Assembly (NCBI GenBank): GCA_030374735.1
Contig: JASCIV010000031.1
Span: forward strand, 1 to 64,000
Length of the DNA stretch: 64,000 bases
Origin: Gracilaria caudata
Taxonomy: Eukaryota > Rhodophyta > Florideophyceae > Gracilariales > Gracilariaceae
Direction: 5' to 3'
Shown: positions 1 through 10,456 of the stretch, one piece after another
Layout of the letters: every line of letters begins with the position of its first letter
Position numbering within the stretch: position 1 is the stretch's first letter
The notes under the pieces: generated by a model
Seen by the model: only the letters and a program-made list of their open reading frames with translations
Told to the model about the DNA's origin: nothing
Database searches by the model: none
Translations under genes and position numbers: made by a program

Positions 1-343
1 TATAAGAGACAGGAGCTGTGAATCATTCACGGCTGTGTGAATCAAAACGCGTCATAAACATGTAAAACCGCGCACAAAACTTTTTGCACCGCCCGTCCAA
101 CTCTTCTCTCCCGAGCAAAAAGCCATTTGCGATCCACCGAGGGAACGTCCCCGCGCCCCTCCCTCCCCCCCCTTCCACGTCTTTGCGCATGCCATCAGGC
201 AACAATGCACTCGTCCTGCCCGCTGCGCAAGCTGCGCCACCTCATCGCCGCACCAAAACTGTGGTGCGTGGCGCTTGTGATAGTCTGATGGATAATCGTC
301 GTCACACGCTCGCCCAAAGAACGCACTTCGCTGAGTCACGCAT

Positions 344-379
344 GTACAGTACAGCGGTACTGGTACGCTGGTACAGTAC
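344..379. promoter_or_regulatory. Cluster of six GTAC cores upstream of the XPG gene
   Basis: Six copies of the tetranucleotide GTAC start at 344, 349, 357, 363, 371 and 376, within 36 bases and about 220 bases upstream of the XPG start. GTAC is the core of copper-response elements bound by SBP-type factors in green algae, but nothing here shows that a red alga uses it that way. It may equally be a short repeat or hairpin. The rest of 1-599 shows no supported gene. Confidence 0.3.
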
Positions 380-599
380 AGCCGCTGCCGATGGAACAGC
401 GAATGACGCCGTGTTGTGTTTGTCATACGTGTGTGCTGCGGAGAAGCATTCCACGCGCGTCAAGCAAAACAACTACACGCGGAGCGCCCGTGTTGAGCCG
501 TGTGTTCACCGCACTCTCGCTCTCAAGCTTGCTCCAAGCGTGATCTGAACAATATGTCATAGATATCTACTAAGCGCGTCCATCTGCACACAGCTCACC

Positions 600-3500
600 A
601 TGGGAGTGCACGGTCTGTGGCAGCTTCTGGCGCCAGTCGGCCGTCGCGTCAGCAACGAGCATGTGCGCAACAAGGTGTTGGCCGTCGACGTCTCCATCTG
701 GCTCACGCAGCTCGTCAAGGCCATGCGCGATGCGGAGGGCGCGCGCGTCAGAAACGCCCATCTCATCGGCGTGTTTCGCCGCTGTATAAAGCTGCTGTTT
801 CTCTGTGTGAGGCCGGTGTTCGTGTTCGATGGCGCCACGCCCGCCATCAAGCGCCGTACGGTGGCGTCTAGACGCGCGCAGAGAGAGAGACATGAGGCAA
901 AGCTTAGGAGATTGGCAGAGAAAATTCTGCTCAATCGAGTGAAGAAGAACGTTGTGGGAGATGCTATCTCTAGAAAGAGTGCTGCTCAAGTAACAAAATC
1001 CACGCAGCTTGATTTGAGTCGGCATAAAAGTGCTGTGGATCACACCACTGCCAACCACGCGGAAGAGGAGCACGAGATTCAGCCCTTGTATCCGACTGCG
1101 CCACGGAAAAAGTTTGGAGTTTCAGATACCACCACCACAAGTAAACAACCGTTGACCCAATCCAATGCACCACCTGTTGTGCAGCCCACTGATGAAGCCG
1201 ACCATTTCGTGCGAGAACTAGAAGATGACAACGAACAAGTCGTACTACCAAATGACCTGCAGCAGCTTGACGATGCTGCGCTGGTCGAATTACCAACTCA
1301 TTTACAATCCAAAGTATTCAAACAGATCAAACAACAACATAGATTGCGACATAGAGAGAACATGCTTCAGCAACAAAACAATCCCACCCAATTCTCCAAA
1401 ACGCAGATCGAAGGCTTCTTACGCCACACCGCTCTCAACAGGAGGATCTCTAATGTGCGAAACGTCATCAACGACAATGCCGGAGTCACAAACCGCATCG
1501 CATCGGATAGCAGAAGGGAGTTTGTGTTTGAAGAATTTCAGCAGCCAGACCACCAAAGTCTTCACGCGGACACCGATTCTGAAGATGACATACTACACCC
1601 GTCTTCGGCAAACAAAGCGTCTGCCATGGCCGCGAGCGACGTTCTTTCCCGAATCCGAGCTGCGAAGGAACGAGTGGGAGAATCGACTGCGCTTCGAACT
1701 GCAACCACCAAACAGAAAGAGAGGAGAGAGCAACAGTCGTTTTCTGGCGTTGGCTGGGCTTCAAGGGTGTTGTCGGGCCATGGTGGACTTGAACTCAGTA
1801 CAATGACCTTCAGACAACAGCCTCGCGCTCCGTCCGAGGAGGATGACCTGGAGGACGAGGAGGAAGCATTGCAATGGCGGCACGATGCCATAAATGGTGC
1901 ACATCAGGACCACGCTCAAAAGCCACTGCCTGCAACTCCTGCACAGCACAATGATAGTGATAGTGATGATATAGAATGGGAAGACGGCGCAGCAAAGTCA
2001 GATTCCGAAAACTCACAGCGCAGCTTCGAATGGGCACCTTCCTTCACAGCAATGCCACAGGAAGAAACAAACCTAGCGGAGGCGAACAATTTTGTAACTT
2101 CTGTCGCGACGGAAGGGAACGATTTTTCAGCTACAAAAGGTGTGATGGCGAGGACATCAGAATCCGACACTAAAAAGCAAATACCCGAGTCAAATCGAAC
2201 AGAGAAACAGAATATGAAGCACTTGATTCGTCAAGACTCCCAGGATGCTCCACATGATGTGCAGCAAGTGCCAAAAGTGAGCGCAGATGCGACGACTGAT
2301 CTCGAAACGTCTGGCGAGCCTTGTTCCATGCAGGAGTCCAAGAGCCCTGGCCCATCTTCGACTTCCCCTGCCGCTCAATCCGTAGAGGAAGAGGTTTTGA
2401 AACAGAATCAGAATTGGGTGCATGCACATGCGAGTGACACACACATATCTAACATGTATTCCAGTGAGTCAACAAAAAAACAGCCTTCTTCAATGCCCCA
2501 CAATAATGCGGAGAAGCAGAAACCCTCGTCGGAAACTGCTGTGGGAAAGTTTCAATCTCCAAACGTTATCGGTCAGACTGATTCCATTCTGGCCAGCAAA
2601 GTTGTAACGGGGAATGCCGGTGGCCGCAGGAAATCACGGACTGTGGATGAAGAAGATAATGATATTCAACTCGCCATCGCGTTGTCTTTAAAGGAGAATG
2701 TCACCAATCTGCCGCAATCGTCGGAGAATGACCGATCATCGCCTTTGAGGGTGGAGAAAATGAAGGACCAAGACCCTACGGAGCACGCAGCGAATAAGGA
2801 TGAAGACTCGGTTACAGGAAGTGGGGAGACAGTTCATGACACCCCAAAGGCTTGGGATCAACAATTCAACAATGTGCGGTTTGAAATGTCCTCAAAACCT
2901 GCAGTTGTTAACAATGACGCAGTAAAGGAAACAACTAGTGCTGCGGAGTTGGAAGGCGAAGGGCAAAACCAAGAGGGAGAAATAACTTTGATGGAGATGG
3001 AACGTCTCTATGCTGAGCTTGACACGGAAGCTCAACAGTTTAAAAAACAGCGGGACGCACATGTCGGTGCGGTCGAAACAATATCCGATGAGATGTATTC
3101 CGAAACTAGAGACTTGTTGAAATTGCTTGGTATTCCTTACCTGGAAGCACCTATGGAAGCTGAAGCACAATGTGCATTCTTGAACACGGCAAAGGTTGTT
3201 GATGGCGTGATAACCGAGGATTCCGACGCATTTTTGTTTGGAGCAAGCGTTGTGTACCGACAACTGTTTGCAGACGGTAGATTCGCGGAAACTTATGAGG
3301 CACGAGACATCAAGTCAAGTCTGGGCCTGGATCGAGAGCATTTGATACGTCTTGCACACTTACTGGGATCCGATTACACTCCGGGTATACGGGGTGTGGG
3401 CATCGTCAATGCCATGGAAATAATGGAAGCTTTCCCGGGGGAAACGGGTTTGCGTGAGTTCCTCGAATGGACGAAAAAGGTCACAGTTCTTGATAAACAA

Positions 3501-4088
3501 CCGGAGGAGTCTGTAATGCAAGGAACGTCGGCGGACGCTGTTCGACGACGTTTTTGCTGGAAGCATCGCAACATGAAACGGAATTGGGTGATTAGAGAAG
3601 GCTTCCCAAACCGGGCTGTTACTGAAGCTTATCTCAAACCAACAATAGACGATAACAGAGACCGCTTCAGATGGCGGGAAATTAACTTTGATGGCCTTGC
3701 ACGGTTCTGCTGGGATAAGTTTGGATGGGAACGAGACATATTCGAGAATGCGGTCGGTCCTCTGAAAAAAGAACTGGTAAAGAGAAAAGGTCCTCAGCAA
3801 ACAAGAATTTCTGAATTCTTCAAGCCCCATAGATTCGCCAAGATCCGTTCGACACGACTTCAGCAGGCTGTGAAAGGTATGACAGGAGAAGAAGCTGAGG
3901 ATATTATGGCTACTTTGATACCTCGCATCAAACGACGAAAGACTAGTGCAATGACATACAACGCAACGATAGACTTTTCCCCTGACGAAGAAGAACAGAT
4001 ACTCAAATTGCTTGAAGAGGAAGAAGCCAAGAATAACGATTCAAGCCGGCAGGGGAAAAGTCGTCAAGACCACATTCCAGGTGGTTGA
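600..4088 (+). CDS. XPG/Rad2 (ERCC5-type) structure-specific DNA repair endonuclease
   Basis: This 1162-residue single-exon protein is the 3'-incision nuclease of nucleotide excision repair. The N-terminal XPG domain (about residues 1-100) starts with MGVHGLWQLLAPVGR and includes the PVFVFDG segment. The XPG-I domain lies near residues 830-930 and carries the metal-binding acidic residues in EAEAQ, TEDSDAF and GSDYTPGI. The long spacer between the two halves is acidic and low in complexity, as in animal and yeast XPG/Rad2, which separates it from the shorter FEN1 and EXO1. A ubiquitin-interacting-motif-like stretch (DIQLAIALSL, about residue 687) and a PCNA-binding box (QTRISEFF, about residue 1067) match known XPG features. 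The length fits human XPG (1186). It converges on MCM6, with 43 bases between the stop codons. Confidence 0.95.
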   Translation: MGVHGLWQLLAPVGRRVSNEHVRNKVLAVDVSIWLTQLVKAMRDAEGARVRNAHLIGVFRRCIKLLFLCVRPVFVFDGATPAIKRRTVASRRAQRERHEAKLRRLAEKILLNRVKKNVVGDAISRKSAAQVTKSTQLDLSRHKSAVDHTTANHAEEEHEIQPLYPTAPRKKFGVSDTTTTSKQPLTQSNAPPVVQPTDEADHFVRELEDDNEQVVLPNDLQQLDDAALVELPTHLQSKVFKQIKQQHRLRHRENMLQQQNNPTQFSKTQIEGFLRHTALNRRISNVRNVINDNAGVTNRIASDSRREFVFEEFQQPDHQSLHADTDSEDDILHPSSANKASAMAASDVLSRIRAAKERVGESTALRTATTKQKERREQQSFSGVGWASRVLSGHGGLELSTMTFRQQPRAPSEEDDLEDEEEALQWRHDAINGAHQDHAQKPLPATPAQHNDSDSDDIEWEDGAAKSDSENSQRSFEWAPSFTAMPQEETNLAEANNFVTSVATEGNDFSATKGVMARTSESDTKKQIPESNRTEKQNMKHLIRQDSQDAPHDVQQVPKVSADATTDLETSGEPCSMQESKSPGPSSTSPAAQSVEEEVLKQNQNWVHAHASDTHISNMYSSESTKKQPSSMPHNNAEKQKPSSETAVGKFQSPNVIGQTDSILASKVVTGNAGGRRKSRTVDEEDNDIQLAIALSLKENVTNLPQSSENDRSSPLRVEKMKDQDPTEHAANKDEDSVTGSGETVHDTPKAWDQQFNNVRFEMSSKPAVVNNDAVKETTSAAELEGEGQNQEGEITLMEMERLYAELDTEAQQFKKQRDAHVGAVETISDEMYSETRDLLKLLGIPYLEAPMEAEAQCAFLNTAKVVDGVITEDSDAFLFGASVVYRQLFADGRFAETYEARDIKSSLGLDREHLIRLAHLLGSDYTPGIRGVGIVNAMEIMEAFPGETGLREFLEWTKKVTVLDKQPEESVMQGTSADAVRRRFCWKHRNMKRNWVIREGFPNRAVTEAYLKPTIDDNRDRFRWREINFDGLARFCWDKFGWERDIFENAVGPLKKELVKRKGPQQTRISEFFKPHRFAKIRSTRLQQAVKGMTGEEAEDIMATLIPRIKRRKTSAMTYNATIDFSPDEEEQILKLLEEEEAKNNDSSRQGKSRQDHIPGG

Positions 4089-4131
4089 AGAAAAGTTCTG
4101 TTTATAACTTCTTTACAGCCTACATGAATAT

Positions 4132-7116
4132 CTATTCCACAACGTAGTTTGGATGAACCGCGTAAATCCGATCATCCCTTGAAAGAACTCCTTCTGCCTC
4201 TACGTTAGGCACTTCAACGAGGACACGTTCTTTTTTGATCATTCGATTCACGACAAGCCTCATTCGCTTGGCTTCTTTTCGTAAGGCATCCTCCGACTCA
4301 AAGGCACCCCCAGATCCGCCCTGCTGATCAGCATCTTCCAACAGGAACATGATGATATCCTTCCGCTTCGCCGCTGCACCCATCGGATTGCCGAGTGCCT
4401 CCTGCTTTCTTAAGTGAACCACTACTTTGTTCACCAATGCCCTAAACTCATTAAAGCCTATCGTAATTTTCTCGCCGGAAGAGGTCAAGGTCGAAGACGG
4501 ACCACTGCTGGATTGTGTGCGATGGGCTGCGGCACTAGAAGATCCCTGTTCATTAGTCTTAGGCTGCTCCTCAGAGCGAGCCTGCTCAGTTTCCAAGTCT
4601 GGTCCTTTCTCAGTAGACGCAGCGCCCTCTTCTGTTGAAGGTTTTTGCTCTCCAGCAGATGTGTTGTCAACGTCATGTGCTTCTCGACTCTGTTCAGTCA
4701 AATTCTTCTTGTCGGCAGGAGCTCCACCATGCTCCTTGGCATCGTCTTGTTCTTTAGAATCGGGGTTAGTATCGATTTCTCGATTCGGCACATCTTTTCT
4801 GGGAGGGAGCCTTCGCGGTTTTGGCTGGACGTCATCATCATTATCATCGTCCTCTTCCGAATCTGAATCAGGAGCTCTTGTGCCTCGCCCAGGTCTCGGG
4901 CGCCTTCCCTCTCTTCTTCGCTTACCAGACTCATCCTTATCATCGTCTTCGCCGTCAAGGTTAATTTTGTCGTCAGGTTTATCGTCGTCGTCGCTGTCAT
5001 CATCATCATTGTTCAAGTCAATGTCTTCGGTTTCTACATGTATTATTGATTTGCGTAGGAGACGTACAGCTTCCTTCACATACTGAGGCCGCACAAATGA
5101 ATCCAGGTGAAGTCGAGCAAGGGCCTCTGAAAGCCGAATAAGACTCTCCAGTTGTCGCACAGTGATTCTGTAGGAAGTCCGAGCACCCCCAAACGAATCT
5201 GCTTGGCGCAATTGCTTGTATGATTGCACAAGCAAATCTCTAGACTCCGGAGTGATAACTGGATTGAGATGCCGTGCGACCTTTATGTATCGCTGTAGCT
5301 GGCCCTTGTCGAACTCAGTTTGCTGAGTAACAGCACCGCCCTTATGAACATTGACAATGAATCGTGCCACGTTGAAGTCTGAAGCTTCTTCGCTCTCGTC
5401 CAGAACGACGAAGAACAAATCGAAGCGAGACATGATTGGAGCGGTCATTGTGAGATTCTGCTTCAATGTCCTGGATCGATCATACCTTCCTCCAATAGGA
5501 TTCGCGGCAGCGAGAATTGAAGTGCGAGCATTAAGGGTTGCATGTATACCAGCCTTTGAAATAGAGATCGTCTGCTGTTCCATTGCTTCGTGAATTGCAA
5601 CCTGATCCTTAATATCCATTTTGTCGAACTCATCAATGCAACAAATCCCGTTGTCGGCAAGCATGAGAGCTCCGGCTTCTATGCAAAACTCTCCAGTTTC
5701 ATGATCTTTAGCTACTGAAGCTGTCAACCCAGCGGCAGATGAAGCCTTGCCACTCGCATACACAGCCCTAGGAAGGAAGTCAACAACATACTTGAGGAAC
5801 TGACTCTTTGCAGTGGAAGGGTCACCGACGATGCATACGTTCACGTCTCCCCTCAATGAAATTCCTTCCCCTGTCTCTTTGTGCACTCCACCGAAGAGCA
5901 TAAGAAGCACACCACGCTTAACTTCATCATGGCCGTACACAGTGGGAGCAACGCTGTTGACCATTTTCTGATACAGACGAGACGAGGCCTTCATCATTAC
6001 AATATCATCACGTTCTTCCTTGGTGTAACTGTGAAGCACACTTTCATATGTTTCGTGATCATCATCTTCTCCCCTGATTGAAGTCGACCCTGGCTTTGAG
6101 TCAGAGGCAGCCACATGAGAGGCAAGAAAGGATGTGCGGTACACAAGCTCACGAACCCCAAACTCCTTGACACCAGTGTATCCGTCTCCTCTAAGTCCCG
6201 CACCTCCCTTGGGAACAGCACGAACACGTTCCCCAGCTCTTGCCAAACTCACAGCGTCCGGAATAACGATGAGGGAACCCGTGATGATCACTTTGTCGCC
6301 GGCTTTTGCACTTTCCACAGTGTCGTTCCTAAAAATGACGTCGATTGTGCGAGGCATCGAACCAGCTGGGATTTCTTGCGCATTCTCTTGTAGTCTAACT
6401 CTCTGCCAATCCACAAAAGTGCTCTTCTCCACATCTAACTTCCAGTTGTTCTTTGTCTGACACATCTGACACATCGGAGGCTCAGTATATCTGAATTGCT
6501 GTTCAACATTGGGGAACGGTTCTCCGCACTCATTACACGAGAAAGACCCAACCAAAAGTTCTGGGCGTACTTCCGATGTTCTCGTTATGGTTCCTGAAAT
6601 AGATGTGAGCATTCCTATTTGTTCAGAGCGCAAATCTCTCAACTTGAGCACAGTGGGCATATTGTAGATTGATAACCAATAACTCTTCGGGTCACTCTCA
6701 CTTCTTTTGCCGATACTGCCTGGAACCAGTTTCGGAAGGTGCTTTACGATAAATTGGCCAGTACGCTCTCGCAGAGCAGGTTCAAAGCGAAAGTATTCCT
6801 CGGAAATAACATTAAGCTCCTGGTTATATGCCATGATGTGCGAATAATCGACGTAAAGAGTTGTACGCAACCGACTCCGTAGCGTGCGAAGCTGGGCGAT
6901 GTAAACGGGCTCCGGGGGACGGGGTGGAAACTCATCTTGCTCGGGAGCAGGCTGATTGACATCGACATAGTTCTCGAGAAACTCGGCAAACATGCCTGCG
7001 ACTGTGACCACCAACTCATCTCTTTCAGTGGCTCCGGGTACCGCGATAAAAGGCTGTACGGGTGTTTGCGGAGTGCCGAGCTGGTCTCCGGTTCCAGGGG
7101 TTACTATCTCCGCCAT
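4132..7116 (-). CDS. MCM6: DNA replication licensing factor MCM6
   Basis: This is a 994-residue subunit of the MCM2-7 replicative helicase. The N-terminal part carries the zinc-binding CNEC...CQMC pairs (about residues 192-218), and the stretch after them reads as MCM6 rather than another MCM paralogue (FVDWQRVRLQE, PRTIDVIFR, GDKVIITGSL). The AAA+ core has Walker A GDPSTAKSQ (about residue 430), Walker B CCIDEFDKM and the arginine-finger motif SRFDL. A very acidic, Asp/Glu/Lys-rich insert of roughly 180 residues (about 690-870) separates the ATPase from a C-terminal winged-helix region. It makes the protein longer than human MCM6 (821). The start is the ATG at 7116; E2F-like sites lie 160-290 bases upstream. 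Confidence 0.96.
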   Translation of the reverse strand: MAEIVTPGTGDQLGTPQTPVQPFIAVPGATERDELVVTVAGMFAEFLENYVDVNQPAPEQDEFPPRPPEPVYIAQLRTLRSRLRTTLYVDYSHIMAYNQELNVISEEYFRFEPALRERTGQFIVKHLPKLVPGSIGKRSESDPKSYWLSIYNMPTVLKLRDLRSEQIGMLTSISGTITRTSEVRPELLVGSFSCNECGEPFPNVEQQFRYTEPPMCQMCQTKNNWKLDVEKSTFVDWQRVRLQENAQEIPAGSMPRTIDVIFRNDTVESAKAGDKVIITGSLIVIPDAVSLARAGERVRAVPKGGAGLRGDGYTGVKEFGVRELVYRTSFLASHVAASDSKPGSTSIRGEDDDHETYESVLHSYTKEERDDIVMMKASSRLYQKMVNSVAPTVYGHDEVKRGVLLMLFGGVHKETGEGISLRGDVNVCIVGDPSTAKSQFLKYVVDFLPRAVYASGKASSAAGLTASVAKDHETGEFCIEAGALMLADNGICCIDEFDKMDIKDQVAIHEAMEQQTISISKAGIHATLNARTSILAAANPIGGRYDRSRTLKQNLTMTAPIMSRFDLFFVVLDESEEASDFNVARFIVNVHKGGAVTQQTEFDKGQLQRYIKVARHLNPVITPESRDLLVQSYKQLRQADSFGGARTSYRITVRQLESLIRLSEALARLHLDSFVRPQYVKEAVRLLRKSIIHVETEDIDLNNDDDDSDDDDKPDDKINLDGEDDDKDESGKRRREGRRPRPGRGTRAPDSDSEEDDDNDDDVQPKPRRLPPRKDVPNREIDTNPDSKEQDDAKEHGGAPADKKNLTEQSREAHDVDNTSAGEQKPSTEEGAASTEKGPDLETEQARSEEQPKTNEQGSSSAAAHRTQSSSGPSSTLTSSGEKITIGFNEFRALVNKVVVHLRKQEALGNPMGAAAKRKDIIMFLLEDADQQGGSGGAFESEDALRKEAKRMRLVVNRMIKKERVLVEVPNVEAEGVLSRDDRIYAVHPNYVVE

Positions 7117-7274
7117 GACGCAAGTGGAAATGGGCCTATAGCGAAGCAGAACTATATGATGGATTGAAGAACTTCGAAGAGGTTAAGAGGCGGTTGAAGC
7201 TGAAGCCGCTGGAGCTGATCAGGGTACAGTTATCGCGACCAGTGATGCAGTGGTGGTAAAGGTGACCAAGGCAA

Positions 7275-7297
7275 GGCGGGAATCAATTTGGCGGGAA
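7275..7297. promoter_or_regulatory. Two E2F/DP-type sites in the MCM6 promoter
   Basis: GGCGGGAA occurs at 7275-7282 and TTTGGCGGGAA at 7287-7297, 160-180 bases upstream of the MCM6 ATG. TTTGGCGGGAA is a textbook E2F/DP site, and MCM genes are classic E2F targets in animals and plants. The match is seen in the sequence; binding is inferred. Confidence 0.7.
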
Positions 7298-7394
7298 GAA
7301 TAATTACGCACCAGCTGGTATGAGCACACAGGGTTGAGTTAAACAATGGCATATTTTATTCGAAAATCTATTCTGATCAAGGCGAGTATCCTAC

Positions 7395-7406
7395 TTTCCC
7401 GCCAAA
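7395..7406. promoter_or_regulatory. Third E2F/DP-type site upstream of MCM6
   Basis: TTTCCCGCCAAA is an inverted E2F consensus about 280 bases upstream of the MCM6 ATG. With the two sites at 7275-7297 it makes three matches in 130 bases. It also lies about 200 bases beyond the 3' end of the next gene, so MCM6 is its natural target. The rest of 7117-7609 shows no gene. Confidence 0.65.
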
Positions 7407-7609
7407 TTACTTGTCCCTGGCAGCTCCCGAGCAAAATCTTGAGTGTGGGGGCATAGCGTTGTGAACACGTGAAGATCGGTGGCGCGGCGATGTCACTGAT
7501 CCAATTCCAGGATCAACAAGGCGATTGACCGGTATAGCTCATGATGCGTCTTACGGACAAAAGCAGCAAAACCGTCAGCATTCCCCCATCCCGACAACTT
7601 TCTTCTCCC

Positions 7610-8398
7610 TCACAGGCCGATCCTAACAGCGGTTGATAGTACTCTTTCCTCCAAAGCGGAGCGGTACCTCGCGGCAAACGTGGTGAATTGCAGCTCTTCC
7701 GTGAAAGACGGAACTCTCAGCGCGCGCAAATATCGCGGATTATTCACATGCATGATGCGTTCAACACAGCCAGCCAACTCGCAATACGAACTCATCATCA
7801 TGGGATGACCACGATAAACGACCACATGTCCATGCGTAGCACAGCTCTGATTCGAATCACAAAGGACTCGAGCAACACGATGTCGAGCATAAATCAACTG
7901 TTTCTCGGATAAATGTTGCAAAGAATGCACTGCGATACACACATCATCACTCACCTGAGCAACAGGCGAAGCGTTTGGATTCGTTGGTCCATCAACGGGA
8001 TTGAGATCATCATCCTTTTCTGTCGCTTTTTTAGAATAACAGAATGGTTGTGCAGAAGTGTTTCCCGAGTCGACGCACACTTCACCGTCCTCGCAGTCGG
8101 AACTCCTCACGCAATCTTTCATCTCCTCTTTTCTACATTCACAGCCGTTTGTTTCTGCTCTGTCGCCACATTCGATGTCGGTGACGGTGTTAACTGGAGA
8201 ACACTTGCGTCCGTCTTTACAGTCTTCGTTCTTCTTGCAAGAATCTCCGGTCAACCCATTGCGAATGGTGGTTGCTAGGCTTTGACGGTCACTTCGAAAC
8301 GGCTCAAGAAGGGAACGGAAATGGACGGAAGGTACGAAAGTTGCGAATGCAAAAGGGCACATCAATGCAAGCAGAACTAAGAGAGTGACAGAACGCAT
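7610..8398 (-). CDS. Predicted secreted cysteine-rich protein
   Basis: This is a 262-residue protein of unknown function. The ATG at 8398 is chosen because it begins a clean signal peptide (MRSVTLLVLLALMCPFAFA); the open frame extends upstream only from a TTG codon. The mature part has a cysteine-rich region at about residues 50-130, with spacing such as SCKKNEDCKDGRKC, CECRKEEMKDC and SSDCEDGEVC. This resembles small disulfide-knot repeats of extracellular proteins. A second half at about 150-262 has fewer cysteines and several histidines. It is probably secreted or cell-wall associated. I do not recognise a named family. It could be lineage specific. Confidence 0.7.
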   Translation of the reverse strand: MRSVTLLVLLALMCPFAFATFVPSVHFRSLLEPFRSDRQSLATTIRNGLTGDSCKKNEDCKDGRKCSPVNTVTDIECGDRAETNGCECRKEEMKDCVRSSDCEDGEVCVDSGNTSAQPFCYSKKATEKDDDLNPVDGPTNPNASPVAQVSDDVCIAVHSLQHLSEKQLIYARHRVARVLCDSNQSCATHGHVVVYRGHPMMMSSYCELAGCVERIMHVNNPRYLRALRVPSFTEELQFTTFAARYRSALEERVLSTAVRIGL

Positions 8399-9703
8399 GG
8401 TGGTATGTGACACAGAGCGCAAGGGGAAGAATGCACCGCGCGGCAAGCAAAGAAAAACGAGAAGACTTTCGAGACTTCCAAAACGCCACGCAAATCGGTA
8501 AACGTTGCGAAGGTGGCGAACAAGGAATGAAACACCTGTGCAATCCGAAAGGCTCCAAACGAGGACCTCTCAACGTGCGTTGGCTCTTACATCTGGCGAA
8601 AAGGATCTGGTGTGTCGACACACTCGAGAATCAACAGCTACCCTTGTATCATCACGTAATCGATCGTGAGCCTACGTGGAGAACTCAAGACTCGCGAACG
8701 TGAGCCAAGCTGCTTGGCACAAAGGCAGAAGGTCATCCAAAAATGTCACTTTTGTGGTGCTTTCAAGATATCGCTTCCACCACTTCACAGCACCGATTCG
8801 ACAATGATTTGGTGCTGTCGGAGGCCCCTGAATTCACGCCAACAATGATACGACACATGGTGGCAGCCACCCACGAAGAGCCGGATTACAGTAAGCCTTT
8901 TGGCAGCCGGGTGTCTTCAAATTTTCGTAATTTCAAACTTTGATTTGTGGTTTGCAAACTGCAACGGCACGTTCTTTCCGTTCGATTTCCGTTAGCTGTA
9001 AGCTCCACCTTTGGCGCTGTTGTCGCTTTACCTTCATTTCGTCAACGTGTTCCGATCGTCCTTCGTCGAGTCTCTGCTTGCCGCGCACCGACTGCTTCTG
9101 TTCACTTGAATCTCTTTTGTTTTGTTCCTACGCCGCTGAAAAGGAGGTGCAAGGAGAGGAGGAATTCTGCTACGTTGCATGTATTGAAAACTATGACCAC
9201 GCTTCCATTTGCGCCGCAGTGTAAAGAACGAGCCACGGATGGCCGATGCTTCCGTTCACATGAAAAGGGGACATTACTAGTTTGGAGTGCAAAGATAACG
9301 TCGAGAAGCAGTGTCTGAAGAAATCATGAGTACTGCGCCCAAATACAACTCCTCTCCACGAGGGGGCCCCCTTGAGCTTCGGATCTGCCTGAAGACTGTC
9401 CTTGAAATCTCCGCACCATGATCTTCTTCATCTCTGGCTAATTCTGTAACAGATGTTGGAATGCTCATAGAGACAGTCTTAATCCCAATCGCTAAGGCTC
9501 TAAAGCGCATGATACTAGAGACCCAGTCTGAGAGAGAGCTGCGGACGGGACACGATGTGATGTTGTGCGTTTTCTCGGAACTCAGTTATCCCAACGTACT
9601 CCTGATGGGTAAGTGCGGGCATCGTCTGCAGACGAACATGACAAATCTTTCCGCGTCGCCTAGAGTGAAATCCGGTCCTTCACAAGCTTGCTCAATGCTT
9701 TCG
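8399..9703. other. Intergenic region, no gene supported
   Basis: Only short overlapping ORFs without recognisable domains occur here. The best is a 66-codon plus-strand frame at 8743-8943, which lacks supporting features. The region presumably holds promoter sequence of the secreted-protein gene and the 3' end of the DUF1963 gene. Confidence 0.5.
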
Positions 9704-10456
9704 TCAGCCGGGTACCACCTCGACTTTAGCCCCACCTCCGTACTCCATAGACGAAATAGAGAGCAGTTGCTCCATGGAACTGCTGCAATCTGTGCACGTG
9801 AACGTATAAATGTCGTTCATCCAATACACCCATCCTCCAACCTTGGAATTTGGTGCTGCTCCCGAACAATACTGGTAAATGTTGCCTTCGGGTGAAATTT
9901 CGAGCTCCACCAAGTCTTCTAGAGCATTCTCCGCTACCCAGCTTTCCACATCTTGATAAAGAGTGCCTGATATCTTCTCAATCTCACAGATATCTGGATA
10001 TTCCTCCATTCGTTCCGGGTGTAGCCTGCATTGTCTAGGAATGGCTATTTCGTGAGTAATATGTACTGGAGTTGGTACCTGGTGAGGCTTCAAAAGCTCC
10101 GTATTGTCTTTTTCTGGCACGTAACGCCAAATGCATTTGGGATACGGACCATAGTTTGTTTCTTCATGGTACTGATCAGGGCACCAGAACACTTGGAGGA
10201 GAGTTTTCCCTGCAGGAAAGCCAAATTCGGGCACATCGTCTTTCCGTAGCTGCAACACGGACACCATGGGATGGTCGTCGAGAGGACACAAAGGCCAGGG
10301 CTCAGTGTTGGGCCAGTAGAAGTGGCCACCCATCTTTGACACATGCACAGGAAGCGACTCGGCAGTGTGTCGCGGATGCAGAAACACGGCCATTTTCTTT
10401 CGTAGTTGAGGAAAGTGGAGCGAAAGATCAAACGACGGTCTGGGCGTGTTTGGCAT
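9704..10456 (-). CDS. DUF1963 (YwqG-like) family protein
   Basis: This 250-residue cytosolic-looking protein has no signal peptide or membrane segment. It shows hallmarks of the DUF1963/YwqG family: an early KMGGHFYWP segment, the following PMVSVLQLRKDDVPEFGFPAGKT region (beta strand plus LLQVFWCP), and a C-terminal GGWVYWMND segment. In bacterial relatives these parts form a repeated beta-sandwich of unknown activity. A CTDC pair near the C-terminus could bind metal, but this is speculation. It is a single exon starting at the ATG at 10456. The family assignment is from motif memory and fairly firm; the biochemical role is unknown. Confidence 0.75.
   Translation of the reverse strand: MPNTPRPSFDLSLHFPQLRKKMAVFLHPRHTAESLPVHVSKMGGHFYWPNTEPWPLCPLDDHPMVSVLQLRKDDVPEFGFPAGKTLLQVFWCPDQYHEETNYGPYPKCIWRYVPEKDNTELLKPHQVPTPVHITHEIAIPRQCRLHPERMEEYPDICEIEKISGTLYQDVESWVAENALEDLVELEISPEGNIYQYCSGAAPNSKVGGWVYWMNDIYTFTCTDCSSSMEQLLSISSMEYGGGAKVEVVPG

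Noticed and set aside
4427..5086. 219-codon plus-strand frame inside MCM6
   Set aside because: Ser/Leu-rich mirror of the acidic insert of MCM6.
9461..9895. 144-codon plus-strand frame overlapping the DUF1963 gene
   Set aside because: Antisense to a recognisable domain, with no features of its own.
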